Shown here: in pieces, positions 22,090 through 31,533 of the stretch
How positions within the stretch are numbered: the stretch's first letter is position 1
Layout of the letters: each line of letters starts with the position of its first letter
Source: Wenyingzhuangia fucanilytica
Lineage (GTDB): Bacteria > Bacteroidota > Bacteroidia > Flavobacteriales > Flavobacteriaceae
NCBI RefSeq assembly: GCF_001697185.1
Contig: NZ_CP014224.1
Location: 3,363,058-3,427,057, forward strand
Direction of reading: 5' to 3'
Length of the DNA: 64,000 bases
Notes under the pieces: generated by a model
What the model saw: the letters and a program-made list of their open reading frames with translations, nothing else
Told to the model about the DNA's origin: nothing
The model's database searches: none
Program-made: the position numbers and the translations under genes

Positions 22090-23808
22090 ATGAGACATAT
22101 TTCAGACAAAGAACACACCATCAATAAAAGATTACATAAATTATATCCGCCAGAAATTGCAGATAGGGCAGTAGATAGCATCATCGATTTGATTTTTAAA
22201 TACAAATCAAGAATAAAATCTACCCCTTATCAGTTAAGCGAAAAAGATGTGATTTTAATTACCTACGGAGATCAAGTTAATAAAGATTACGAACCTTCTT
22301 TGTTAACTTTAAAAGGTTTTATGGATAAGCATTTAAAAGGAATTATCAATTCGGTTCATATTTTACCTTTTTATCCATATTCTTCTGATGATGGATTTTC
22401 AGTAGTAAATTATGGAGCTGTAGATCCTAAAATGGGATCATGGAGAGAAATTGAACAAATTAGTGGAGCGTATAGATTAATGGTTGATGGAGTTATCAAT
22501 CATATTTCCCAATTTTCAGATTGGTTTAAGGCTTATTTGGCTGGTGACCCATATTTTCAAGATTTTTTTACAGAAGTAGATCCGTCTATAGATTTAAGCA
22601 AAGTAGTGAGGCCAAGAGCCTTGCCCTTGTTAAGTGAATTTGTAGATGATGCAGGAAAAACAAGGCATGTATGGACTACCTTTAGCAAAGATCAGGTAGA
22701 TTTAAATTATAAAAGTCATAGAGTTTTAAGAAATGTATTAGATGCCCTTTTTTATTATGTAGAAAAAGGAGCTACGCTAATTAGATTAGATGCGATTGCT
22801 TTTATATGGAAAGAAATTGGGACAGAGTGTGTGCATTTAGAACAAACCCATGAACTGATTCAGCTGATGAGAGAAGTGTTGCACGAAGTAGCACCAGAGG
22901 TAATTATCATTACAGAAACCAATGTGCCTCACCACGAAAATGTTTCTTATTTTGGAAGTGGTGATGATGAAGCACAAATGGTTTATAATTTTGCTTTGCC
23001 TCCATTATTGGTACATTCTATTTTAACAGGAAATACCAAAACGCTAACAGAATGGGGAAAAACATTGACTTTGCCGAGTGATAAAGTCTGTTTCTTTAAT
23101 TTTACTGCAAGTCATGACGGAATTGGATTAAGACCCATCAAAGGAATTTTAACAGAAGAAGAGGTTCAAAATTTAGGAGATACGGTAAAATCACACGGAG
23201 GTTTGGTGTCTTACAAAACTGATGCGGATGGAAGTCAAAGTCCATATGAGCTAAATTGTAGTTATATAGATGCTTTAACACATCCTGATAAAGATGATGA
23301 GGTTCGATTTAAAAGAATGTTATTAGCTCAAGCTACTGTTCTTGCCATGCCCGGAGTTCCAGGAATTTATTTTCATTCCTTAGTAGGGTCAAGAAATTAC
23401 AAAGATGGTGTAAAGCATTCTGGGGTAAATAGAACCATTAATAGAGAAAAATATCATATCGATTGGTTAGAAAAAGAATTGGCTACAGAAGGAACTTTGG
23501 CTAAAAAAATGTTAGAACGTTATAAAGCATTAATTGCTATTCGTATTCACGAACCTGCATTTAATCCTTTTGGAAAATTTGAGTTTTTAGAGTTAGGAAA
23601 TCAACTTTTTGCGGTAGATCAGCATAGTGTAGATAATAAAGAAAGAATTGTAACCATACATAATTTTTCAGATAAAGAAGTGAGTTGTGAATTGCCAGAG
23701 AAAATTTCTTTAACCTTAAAGGATTTATTGGGTTCTAATACAGAAATTTCAACGAATTCTATCAGTTTAAAACCTTATCAATTAATGTGGTTAAAAGGAG
23801 AGTTATAG
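22090..23808 (+). CDS. Glucosylglycerate phosphorylase-like GH13_18 enzyme
   Basis: A 572-residue (beta/alpha)8 enzyme of the sucrose-phosphorylase subfamily. The catalytic residues are visible: nucleophile Asp in TLIRLDAIAF near 233, acid/base Glu in IIITETNVPHHENVSYFG near 275, and the third Asp in FTASHDGIGLR near 345. The TETNVPHHENVSYFG block matches the glucosylglycerate phosphorylase (YcjM-like) group rather than true sucrose phosphorylases, and the operon supplies the substrate. It would split glucosylglycerate with phosphate into glucose 1-phosphate and glycerate. It starts at the base after the synthase stop. Specificity is inferred from context and motif, not proven. Confidence 0.82.
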   Translation: MRHISDKEHTINKRLHKLYPPEIADRAVDSIIDLIFKYKSRIKSTPYQLSEKDVILITYGDQVNKDYEPSLLTLKGFMDKHLKGIINSVHILPFYPYSSDDGFSVVNYGAVDPKMGSWREIEQISGAYRLMVDGVINHISQFSDWFKAYLAGDPYFQDFFTEVDPSIDLSKVVRPRALPLLSEFVDDAGKTRHVWTTFSKDQVDLNYKSHRVLRNVLDALFYYVEKGATLIRLDAIAFIWKEIGTECVHLEQTHELIQLMREVLHEVAPEVIIITETNVPHHENVSYFGSGDDEAQMVYNFALPPLLVHSILTGNTKTLTEWGKTLTLPSDKVCFFNFTASHDGIGLRPIKGILTEEEVQNLGDTVKSHGGLVSYKTDADGSQSPYELNCSYIDALTHPDKDDEVRFKRMLLAQATVLAMPGVPGIYFHSLVGSRNYKDGVKHSGVNRTINREKYHIDWLEKELATEGTLAKKMLERYKALIAIRIHEPAFNPFGKFEFLELGNQLFAVDQHSVDNKERIVTIHNFSDKEVSCELPEKISLTLKDLLGSNTEISTNSISLKPYQLMWLKGEL

Positions 23809-23890
23809 CGCTTATATTGATGTTAAACTTTTTTGAGAAATAACATTTCGTTCTAAAGTCATTTTATATCTTTAAATAAAATCTTTAGAA

Positions 23891-24754
23891 ATGACTTTGT
23901 ACCCAATAGAATCTGGAAACTTTATGCTAGATGGAGGAGCTATGTTTGGTGTTGTGCCTAAGGCCATTTGGCAAAGAACCAATCCTGCAGACGCAACAAA
24001 TAAAATAGATATTGGAATGCGTTGTTTGTTGATAGAGGATGGAGATCGATTAATTTTAATTGATACCGGTTTAGGAGATAAACAAGATGATAAATTTTTT
24101 AGCCATGTAAGTCCTTGGGGCGATTTTACTACAGATCTTTCTTTAGCAAAATATGGATTTCACAGAGATGATATTACAGATGTTTTTTTAACGCATTTAC
24201 ATTTTGATCATGTAGGTGGGGCTATTCAGTGGAATAAAGACAGAACTTTTTTAGAACCTGCATTTAAGAATGCAACTTTTTGGTCAAATGCCAATCATTG
24301 GCAATGGGCTACTGAGCCTAATCCTAGAGAAAAAGCATCATTTTTAACAGAGAATATCAATCCTATTCAAGAAAGTGGACAATTAAAATTTGTTTCGATT
24401 AGCGGAAATCAGAAAGCGCAGACATCAGAGCTAGGGTTTGGCATCTTTTTTGCCGATGGACACACGGAAAAACAAATGATTCCTATGATTCAGTATAAAG
24501 GAAAAACAGTTGTTTTTATGGCCGATTTATTACCAACTATTGGGCATATTCCATTGCCGTATATCATGGGGTACGATACAAGACCTTTGTTGACTATGTC
24601 AGAAAAAGAATTATTTTTGAACGAAGCGGCAAAGAACGAATACATTTTGTTTATGCAGCACGACGCTCACAACGAGTTGTGTACAGTTCAGCAAACAGGA
24701 AAAGGAATAAGATTAAAAGAAACATATACATTTAACCAGATATTTAATTCATGA
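23891..24754 (+). CDS. Metallo-beta-lactamase-fold hydrolase
   Basis: A 287-residue zinc hydrolase of the AHL-lactonase-like branch. The metal motif THLHFDHVGG gives His102, His104, Asp106 and His107. Further ligands are likely in FADGHTEKQ (near 200), in ADLLPTIGH and in the terminal MQHDAHNELCTV. An N-terminal strand IDTGLGDKQDDKF precedes the core. There is no signal peptide. The substrate is unknown: lactones or other esters are possible. The last four bases overlap the ATG of the S8 peptidase (ATGA), so the two are translationally coupled. It is separated from the glucosylglycerate operon by 82 bases without a clear terminator. Confidence 0.85.
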   Translation: MTLYPIESGNFMLDGGAMFGVVPKAIWQRTNPADATNKIDIGMRCLLIEDGDRLILIDTGLGDKQDDKFFSHVSPWGDFTTDLSLAKYGFHRDDITDVFLTHLHFDHVGGAIQWNKDRTFLEPAFKNATFWSNANHWQWATEPNPREKASFLTENINPIQESGQLKFVSISGNQKAQTSELGFGIFFADGHTEKQMIPMIQYKGKTVVFMADLLPTIGHIPLPYIMGYDTRPLLTMSEKELFLNEAAKNEYILFMQHDAHNELCTVQQTGKGIRLKETYTFNQIFNS

Positions 24755-26415
24755 AATTATCAAAGATTATAGTAGTAACAGCAATAGGAGCTTTTTTAGT
24801 TAGTTGTAATTCTGTAAAAAGAATTGCAGTGCCAGAAGGAAAAGATACTTCTGTAATTATTCCAAGCAAACAAGTGTTTACAGAGCAGGATGTGCAAACT
24901 TGGTCTCATGCAGATTTGGCTACAGATTCAATTCCAGGAATTAGTTTGGAAAAAGCATATGAGTTTTTAAAAGATAGAAAAAGTGTACCTGTTATTGTAG
25001 CGGTAACAGATTCTGGTAGTGATATTACTCACGAAGATTTGGCGGCAAAAGTGTGGACAAATCCAAAAGAAATAGCAGGAAATGGTATTGATGATGATAA
25101 AAATGGATTTATTGATGATATACATGGATGGAACTTTTTAGGATCTACATATGATGAAAATCTAGAATTAACAAGATTGTATCGTCAACAAAAACCATTG
25201 TATGAAGGTAAGACAGAGGCAGATTTTAAAAAGGAAAAAGATTTAAAAAAGTTTAAGGATTTTAAAGCTTTAGAAGAAGATTTTAAAAGCAACTTAGAGC
25301 GTGTTAAAAAAGGTCAGGCACAATACATGCAGTATGAGGACATGTTAAAAGCTACAGATGTGGCCATGCAAAATTTAACAGGTAAAGAAGATTATACTTT
25401 AGAAGATTTAAAAGCAATTACTTCAACTTTTGATTTTGTGAATTCTCAAAAGGAGATGGCAATTAAAATATTAGAGTCAGGAAGTTCTGTTGAAGAGCAA
25501 TTAGAACAATTAGAACCAGCAGTTGATTATTATACCTCTCAAGTAAACTCGTACTATAACATTAACTTTAACGGAAGAGCTAAGTTAAATGATGATGGGT
25601 ATTCTATGAAAACCAAAGTATATGGAGATAACAATGTAAAAGATCAAGGCGATGATGAAATTCATGGAACACATGTTTCTGGAATTGTTTTGGCAGATAG
25701 AAATAATCATTTAGGAGTAAATGGAGTAGTTGATAATGCTTTGTTAATGGCTGTTCGTGTGGTTCCTAATGGAGATGAATACGATAAAGATGTTGCTTTA
25801 GGGATTAGATATGCTGTAGATAACGGAGCAAAAGTAATCAATACCAGTTTTGGAAAAGGATACTCTCCAAATGCAGAGTGGGTGTATGATGCTATTAAAT
25901 ATGCAGCAAAAAAAGATGTGTTAATTGTAAATGCCGCAGGGAATGATGGTCAGAATATTGATGAAAAGCCTAGTTATCCTAAAGATATAGAAAAAGGGGA
26001 TAAAGAAGTTTCTGATAACTTCTTAACAGTTGGTGCTGCTACTCGTTTTTATAATGAAAATTTACCAGCAGATTTTACCAATTATGGAAAAGCAAATGTT
26101 GATGTGTTTGCTCCAGGGCATGATATTTATAATACAGTACCAAATAATGGTTATAAAAGTTTAAGTGGAACATCAATGGCATCACCCGCTACAGCTGGAG
26201 TTGCTGCTTTAATTAGATCTTATTTTCCAGAATTATCAGCAAGTCAAGTAAAGCATATTATTATGAACTCTGGTACTCTAGTAAATTTAGAGGTATTGCT
26301 TCCAAAAGGAGAAGGAAAATTAGTGCCTTTTACAGAGCTGTCTAAAAGCGGAAGGATTGTAAATGCCTATAATGCTGTTAAAATGGCTGCAGAAATGGTA
26401 GCAAAGAAAAAATAA
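24751..26415 (+). CDS. Subtilisin-family (S8) serine protease, predicted lipoprotein
   Basis: A 554-residue exported protease with lipoprotein signal MKLSKIIVVTAIGAFLVSC (Cys19). The catalytic triad is intact: Asp87 in VAVTDSGSD, His305 in DDEIHGTHVSG, Ser475 in SLSGTSMASPATAG, with the oxyanion Asn398 in VNAAGND. Between Asp and His lies an insert of about 160 residues, rich in Lys/Glu and probably helical (residues 135-285), much longer than in subtilisin; it may be a built-in inhibitor or a substrate-binding cap. An EF-hand-like calcium site (GNGIDDDKNGFIDD, about 110-123) is likely. Coupled to the MBL-fold gene; a terminator follows. Confidence 0.92.
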   Translation: MKLSKIIVVTAIGAFLVSCNSVKRIAVPEGKDTSVIIPSKQVFTEQDVQTWSHADLATDSIPGISLEKAYEFLKDRKSVPVIVAVTDSGSDITHEDLAAKVWTNPKEIAGNGIDDDKNGFIDDIHGWNFLGSTYDENLELTRLYRQQKPLYEGKTEADFKKEKDLKKFKDFKALEEDFKSNLERVKKGQAQYMQYEDMLKATDVAMQNLTGKEDYTLEDLKAITSTFDFVNSQKEMAIKILESGSSVEEQLEQLEPAVDYYTSQVNSYYNINFNGRAKLNDDGYSMKTKVYGDNNVKDQGDDEIHGTHVSGIVLADRNNHLGVNGVVDNALLMAVRVVPNGDEYDKDVALGIRYAVDNGAKVINTSFGKGYSPNAEWVYDAIKYAAKKDVLIVNAAGNDGQNIDEKPSYPKDIEKGDKEVSDNFLTVGAATRFYNENLPADFTNYGKANVDVFAPGHDIYNTVPNNGYKSLSGTSMASPATAGVAALIRSYFPELSASQVKHIIMNSGTLVNLEVLLPKGEGKLVPFTELSKSGRIVNAYNAVKMAAEMVAKKK

Positions 26416-26433
26416 AAATTAATTTAAATATTC

Positions 26434-26469
26434 TGCCAGTTTGTAAGTTTTATAAACTGGCATTTTTTT
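26434..26469 (+). terminator. Terminator between the S8 and M1 peptidase genes
   Basis: TGCCAGTTTGTA (26434-26445), 5-nt loop, TATAAACTGGCA (26451-26462, one G-U pair), then T7. It ends only six bases before the M1 ATG at 26476, so the M1 leader would be very short unless the transcript reads through. Confidence 0.8.
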
Positions 26470-26475
26470 AGAAAT

Positions 26476-28296
26476 ATGAAAAAAATATTTATTGTTTTAG
26501 GGTTGATGTCTGTCACTGTCAATGCTCAATATTGGCAACAAAAAGCAGATTATAAAATGGATATTGATATGGATGTAGCATCTTATCAATACACAGGTAA
26601 GCAGGAAATAAAGTATAAAAATAATTCTCCAGAAACACTAACAAAGGTTTATTATCATTTATATAATAATGCTTTTCAGCCTGGAAGTGCAATGGATATG
26701 AGAGTGCAAAATATACCAGATCCAAACGGGAGGTTGATTGTAAATACCGGAACAGAAGAGGCTCCAGTAAATAAAAGCAAAATTTCATTATTGGTTCCAG
26801 AAGAGCAAGGATATATTAAAGTAAAGTCTTTAAAACAAAACGGTAAACCTTTAAAGTATGTTGTAGAAGGAACCATTTTAGAAGTAGAGTTGGCTAAGCC
26901 TATAAAGTCTGGTAAAAAGACTGAATTAACAATGGAATTTGTGGGGCAAGTTCCTTTGCAAGTTCGTAGGTCTGGGAGAGATAATGCAGAAGGAGTAGCT
27001 TTGTCTATGACTCAATGGTATCCTAAGTTAGCTGCTTATGATGATGAAGGTTGGCATGCAAATCCATACATAGGAGCAGAGTTTTTTGCTGATTGGGGAG
27101 ATTATGAAGTAAATATCACTATCGATAAAAATTATACTATTGGGGGTACTGGATATCTACAAAATATTGATGAAATAGGTCATGGATATGAAGACTCAGG
27201 AGATAAAGTAGATCAAAAAATAGTTGATGGAAAGTTAACTTGGCAATTTAAAGCTCCTAATGTTCACGATTTTTCTTGGGCTGCAGATCCAGGTTTTAAG
27301 CACTTAAAGCACAAAGTAGCTAATGGACCAGAAGTGCATTTATTGTATAAAAGTTCTTTAGCCGAAGACCGAAAAGAGTCTTGGAATAAATTACCAAAAG
27401 TAATGGATGAGTTATTTGCTTTTTATCAAGATAGAGTAGGTGAGTATCCTTATAAGCAGTACAGTGTTATTCAAGGAGGTGATGGAGGAATGGAGTATGC
27501 TATGTGTACTTTAATTACTGGAGATAGAGACTATAGAAGTTTGGTGGGAGTAGTGGCTCACGAATTAGCTCATACTTGGTTTCAGTTTTTGTTAGCAAGT
27601 AATGAAACCAAACACGCTTGGCAGGATGAAGGTTTTACTACTTACATTTCTACATTGATAGAAAACAAAATTTTTAATGGAGAAAACGAATTTGAAAACG
27701 TTTATAAGTCCTATGTGAATTTAGTAGGTTATGGAATTGAACAACCATTAACCACCAATGGAGATGAATTTGATTATAGTTTTGGATATGGAGTATCTAC
27801 CTATAATAAAGGGGCATTGTTTTTGCGTCAGTTAGAATATATTATTGGAGAAAAAGCTTTTAATAACACGTTAAAAAAGTATTATAAAGAGTTTGTTTTT
27901 AAGCACCCTAAACCTCAAGATTTTATTAGAATTGCTGAAAAAGAAGCTAATATGGAGTTAGATTGGTATTTTAATCAATGGACTGAAACGACAAAAACTA
28001 TAGATTACGAAGTTTTCCCATCTATTACAAATCAGGTAAATCTTCATAACAAAGGAACTATGGCTATGCCTGTTGAGGTTACGGTAATATATGAAGATGA
28101 TAGTGAGGAGTTGTTTTATATTCCGTTAGCTAGAATGAGAGGGGAGAAAAAAATAAATGCGACAATATTAAAAGATTGGAATTGGACAAATCCTGTTTAT
28201 ACTTTTCCAGTTACAAAGGCTTTAAAAAAAGTAACGATAGACGTTGATAATAAAACAGCAGACATTAACAGAAAGAATAATGTTTGGCAAAAATAA
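26476..28296 (+). CDS. M1-family zinc metallopeptidase, secreted
   Basis: A 606-residue exported aminopeptidase-like enzyme. The signal peptide MKKIFIVLGLMSVTVNAQ is of type I. The zinc site is HELAH (His362, Glu363, His366) with the third ligand Glu385 in QDEGFTTYIS, at the canonical spacing. The exopeptidase motif is GGMEYAM near 337 instead of the classical GAMEN, and a proton-donor Tyr is likely in FGYGVSTYNKGAL near 437. There is no T9SS sorting domain at the C-terminus, which ends in NRKNNVWQK. It probably trims peptides in the periplasm. Monocistronic or at the head of the following gene. Confidence 0.93.
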   Translation: MKKIFIVLGLMSVTVNAQYWQQKADYKMDIDMDVASYQYTGKQEIKYKNNSPETLTKVYYHLYNNAFQPGSAMDMRVQNIPDPNGRLIVNTGTEEAPVNKSKISLLVPEEQGYIKVKSLKQNGKPLKYVVEGTILEVELAKPIKSGKKTELTMEFVGQVPLQVRRSGRDNAEGVALSMTQWYPKLAAYDDEGWHANPYIGAEFFADWGDYEVNITIDKNYTIGGTGYLQNIDEIGHGYEDSGDKVDQKIVDGKLTWQFKAPNVHDFSWAADPGFKHLKHKVANGPEVHLLYKSSLAEDRKESWNKLPKVMDELFAFYQDRVGEYPYKQYSVIQGGDGGMEYAMCTLITGDRDYRSLVGVVAHELAHTWFQFLLASNETKHAWQDEGFTTYISTLIENKIFNGENEFENVYKSYVNLVGYGIEQPLTTNGDEFDYSFGYGVSTYNKGALFLRQLEYIIGEKAFNNTLKKYYKEFVFKHPKPQDFIRIAEKEANMELDWYFNQWTETTKTIDYEVFPSITNQVNLHNKGTMAMPVEVTVIYEDDSEELFYIPLARMRGEKKINATILKDWNWTNPVYTFPVTKALKKVTIDVDNKTADINRKNNVWQK

Positions 28297-28326
28297 TAAT
28301 AGCTATAGGCTAACATAAAAAGAAAT

Positions 28327-29280
28327 ATGCCACAATCTAAAAAACTACAAGAGTTACTTGGGATAGATTTACCATTTTTGGTAGCTCCTATGTTTTTGGT
28401 TTCTAATACAGCCATGGTTATTGCTGCAATGAATAGAGGTGCAGCAGGTTGTATTCCGGCACTTAATTACAGAAGAATTCCCGAGTTAAAGCAAGCGATT
28501 AGAGAAATGAAAGCTGCTAAAACACCAAATGGTGCATTTGGAATTAATATTATTGTCAATCCATCAAATTTAAAATATAGAGAGCAACTTAAGGCTTGTT
28601 GTGATGAAGGAGTAGATTTTATTATTACATCTTTAGGAAGTCCAAGAGAGGTAATAGTAAAAGCCCGAAGAGCAGGTATAAAAGTTTTTTGTGATGTGGT
28701 TAATTTAGATCATGCTAAAAAAGCAGAAAAATTAGGTTGTGATGCTTTAATAGCTGTGAATAATAGGGCTGGTGGACATAGAGGTGCTCATCCTCCCGAA
28801 GTGCTTATTAAAGAATTGGTAGAAAACACAAATCTTCCTGTAATTTCTGCTGGAGGTATAGGGTCTAAGGAAGATTTAGACTTGGTTTTATCATACGGAG
28901 CGGCGGGAGCCTCAATAGGTAGTCCTTTTATTGCTTCAGAGGAATCAACAGTATCAAGGGAGTATAAACAAGCTTGTGTAGATTATGGAGCAGAAGATAT
29001 TGTAATGACTAAAAAAATATCAGGAACACCTTGTACGGTTATCAATACACCTTATGTTCAAAAAGTAGGTTTAGATGAAACTTGGTTAGAGAAAAAGCTA
29101 CATAAATACGAGTTCTTAAAAAAGTGGATTAAGTTATTAAGGTACTTAAAAGGAACTCAGGATGTTGTGAATTCAGCGCAAAAAGTAACCTATAAAAATG
29201 TTTGGGTGGCAGGACCAAGTATTCAGTATACTTCTAAAATTGAGCCTATTTCTAAAATAATAGATAGATTTGTAGTCTAA
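28327..29280 (+). CDS. Nitronate monooxygenase/FabK-family FMN enzyme
   Basis: A 317-residue TIM-barrel flavoprotein. Family signatures: LPFLVAPMFLVSNTAMVIAA at residue 17, the phosphate-binding VNNRAGGHRGAHPP near 140 with the His characteristic of nitronate monooxygenases, and VISAGGIGSKEDLDLVLSYGAAGASIGSPF near 178 for FMN phosphate binding. It would oxidise alkyl nitronates to carbonyl compounds; an enoyl-ACP reductase (FabK) or other role is possible because the two groups are close. It lies 30 bases after the M1 gene and 66 before sprE, in the same direction. Confidence 0.85.
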   Translation: MPQSKKLQELLGIDLPFLVAPMFLVSNTAMVIAAMNRGAAGCIPALNYRRIPELKQAIREMKAAKTPNGAFGINIIVNPSNLKYREQLKACCDEGVDFIITSLGSPREVIVKARRAGIKVFCDVVNLDHAKKAEKLGCDALIAVNNRAGGHRGAHPPEVLIKELVENTNLPVISAGGIGSKEDLDLVLSYGAAGASIGSPFIASEESTVSREYKQACVDYGAEDIVMTKKISGTPCTVINTPYVQKVGLDETWLEKKLHKYEFLKKWIKLLRYLKGTQDVVNSAQKVTYKNVWVAGPSIQYTSKIEPISKIIDRFVV

Positions 29281-29306
29281 GCACAATGCTATTAAATACA
29301 GAACGT

Positions 29307-29314
29307 TATATTTG
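29307..29314 (+). promoter_or_regulatory. -7 promoter box of sprE
   Basis: TATATTTG (TAnnTTTG) overlaps the GTG that would begin the longest frame at 29314. It therefore argues for the GTG at 29347 as the true start. No TTG at a suitable -33 position. Confidence 0.45.
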
Positions 29315-29346
29315 TGTTTAGGGGAACTATTATATCTAATCATTTA

Positions 29347-31500
29347 GTGAAACACTTTATTTTATTCATATCTATATTCTTTTTAGTCTCGTGTAGTACG
29401 AGTAAGGATAGATTTTTAAACAGAAAATTTCATGCTATGGTAACCAAGTACAATGTATTGTACAATGGTAAGGTTGCCTATGAAAAGGGGTTAGAAAAAG
29501 TAGAAAGTACTTATAATGATGATTTTACTAATGTTTTACCCATAGAACCATTTAGTTTTTATGCCGAAGAAAGAGATGATGAGGATACAGAGCCTATTGG
29601 TCAATCTGATTTTGAAAGGGCAGAGGAAAAAGCGGTAAAAGCCATTCAAAAACACTCTATGTTAATTGATGGTGAAGAAAGAAATTCACAAATTGATGAA
29701 GCTTATTTATTATTAGGAAAATCTAGATATTATACCAAAAGATTTACTCCTGCTTTAGAATCGTTTGAATATATCATCAAAAATTATCCAAGCGCTAGTT
29801 TGATTTACGAAACAGTAGTTTGGAGGGCAAAGAGCAATATTCACACAGGAAATGTAAATTTTGGTAAAAAAGCATTACTTAGATTGTTAACGTCATCAAG
29901 ATTAACAGATGAGGTGAGACAGCAGACGGAGTTAGGAGTGGTGATGGCATATGAAAAGACTCCTGATAGCATTGAACAAAGAATTGCACATTTAGAGGCT
30001 TCTTTAGAGGCTGTTGATAAAGGGACTATGGCATCTAGAGCAGCTTTTGTTTTGGGGCAGCTTTATAGAGAAGTTGGAGATATTGAATCTTCTGATGAGT
30101 CTTTTGATAGGGTGATAGAAACAAAAAAAGGATTGTATAAATATAAATTACAATCTAAGTTAGAAAAAATTAACAATCATATTGAGGATTATAGTACTCA
30201 AGAGTTTTTAGATGAGGTAAACCATTTAATCTTTATTAGAAAAAATAGACCTTACTTAAATAAATTACTCTTTCAAAAAGGGTTGATTTATGAAAATGCA
30301 GATTCAATTCAACTTGCTAAAAGTTATTATACTCAATCTATTGAAAAGTCTGAAAAAGACATTCATCAAAAAATGATTGCATATGAGCAATTAGGGGATA
30401 TATCATACGGTGAAAAAGAATACAAATCTGCAAAATCTTATTACGATAGTTTGATTGATGTTTCTAAAAATGAAAAATCTAATAGAGTAATTCGTATTAA
30501 AAGAAAATCTAACAGTTTAGAGAAAATAGTAACTACTATTGAGGCTGCAAATACCAATGACAGTTTGTTAAAAATTGCAAGTTTTAATGATGCTCAGGCA
30601 AACGCTTTTTTTCAAGATTATATTGATGAGCTAAAATTAGCTGAGAAAAACGAAAGGATAAAGCAATTAAAAGCATTGGCAGCACAAAATAAATTAACCA
30701 ATAATGCTGGTGCAGATGGTTGGTATTTTTATAATAACAAGGTAAGGGCAGAGGGGAAAGCAGAGTTTCAAAAAAAATGGAAAGCCTCTAGAAGAGATGG
30801 TAATTGGTTTGCTTCTTCATTATTTACTTCAATTGGTTCTGCTAAAACAGAAACTGAGGCAAAAGATAGTGTTCAATCAACAAGTGTAAATAAGTACGAT
30901 GTTGTTTATTATACTTCTCAAATTAATAAAGATCCTAAGTTTTTAGATAGTATTACGCAAATCAGAAATTTAAATTATTACGAGTTAGGAAATGCTTATT
31001 ACAGTCAGTTAAAAGAAAAAGATTTAGCTATAGAAAAGCTAAAACAATTAATAGCCTTTAACCCATCTGATGATTTAAAGATTGGAGCTTATTATAGGTT
31101 GTATAAGATTTATAAAGAAACTGGAGATGAGTTAAACGCTAATGTATATCAACAAAAATTACAGAAAGAATATCCTAAGTCTTCATTCACAAAATTGGCT
31201 ACGAATACTGATGATATAGCAGTAGATGATGAAGCAGAAAATGAATATATTAAATGTTACGAAACCATATATGATTTGTATACATTAAATTCATTTGATG
31301 CTGCTTTAGAAGAAATAAATTTAGCAAAAGTTAAATATGCAGATACAGATTTAGCGCCAAAGTACGCATTGTTACATGCTTATATTATGGCTAAATTAGA
31401 AGGTAAAGAAGTGTTTAAAGAGTTGTTGGCAGAAATCAAATTAAGATATCCAAATACAGAGGAAGCAAAAAAAGCATTGGAGTTCTTAAATAATAATTAA
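29347..31500 (+). CDS. sprE: Type IX secretion / gliding motility TPR lipoprotein SprE (PorW)
   Basis: A 717-residue periplasmic lipoprotein required in relatives for type IX secretion and gliding. GTG-initiated VKHFILFISIFFLVSC is a lipoprotein signal peptide. The body carries degenerate TPR repeats (YLLLGKSRYYTKRFTPALESF near 120; AYEQLGDISYGEKEYKSAKSYY near 345). The SprE-typical block GADGWYFYNNKVRAEGKAEF near 455 is followed by KKWKASRRDGNWFASS. A further TPR-like part leads to the C-terminus. The position next to bactofilin and the ATP synthase genes is as I recall for sprE in Flavobacterium johnsoniae. It is somewhat shorter than that protein. The longer frame from 29314 would start inside the promoter box. 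Confidence 0.85.
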   Translation: MKHFILFISIFFLVSCSTSKDRFLNRKFHAMVTKYNVLYNGKVAYEKGLEKVESTYNDDFTNVLPIEPFSFYAEERDDEDTEPIGQSDFERAEEKAVKAIQKHSMLIDGEERNSQIDEAYLLLGKSRYYTKRFTPALESFEYIIKNYPSASLIYETVVWRAKSNIHTGNVNFGKKALLRLLTSSRLTDEVRQQTELGVVMAYEKTPDSIEQRIAHLEASLEAVDKGTMASRAAFVLGQLYREVGDIESSDESFDRVIETKKGLYKYKLQSKLEKINNHIEDYSTQEFLDEVNHLIFIRKNRPYLNKLLFQKGLIYENADSIQLAKSYYTQSIEKSEKDIHQKMIAYEQLGDISYGEKEYKSAKSYYDSLIDVSKNEKSNRVIRIKRKSNSLEKIVTTIEAANTNDSLLKIASFNDAQANAFFQDYIDELKLAEKNERIKQLKALAAQNKLTNNAGADGWYFYNNKVRAEGKAEFQKKWKASRRDGNWFASSLFTSIGSAKTETEAKDSVQSTSVNKYDVVYYTSQINKDPKFLDSITQIRNLNYYELGNAYYSQLKEKDLAIEKLKQLIAFNPSDDLKIGAYYRLYKIYKETGDELNANVYQQKLQKEYPKSSFTKLATNTDDIAVDDEAENEYIKCYETIYDLYTLNSFDAALEEINLAKVKYADTDLAPKYALLHAYIMAKLEGKEVFKELLAEIKLRYPNTEEAKKALEFLNNN

Positions 31501-31533
31501 CTTTGAGAAATAACTACTTAAATATTATAGGTT

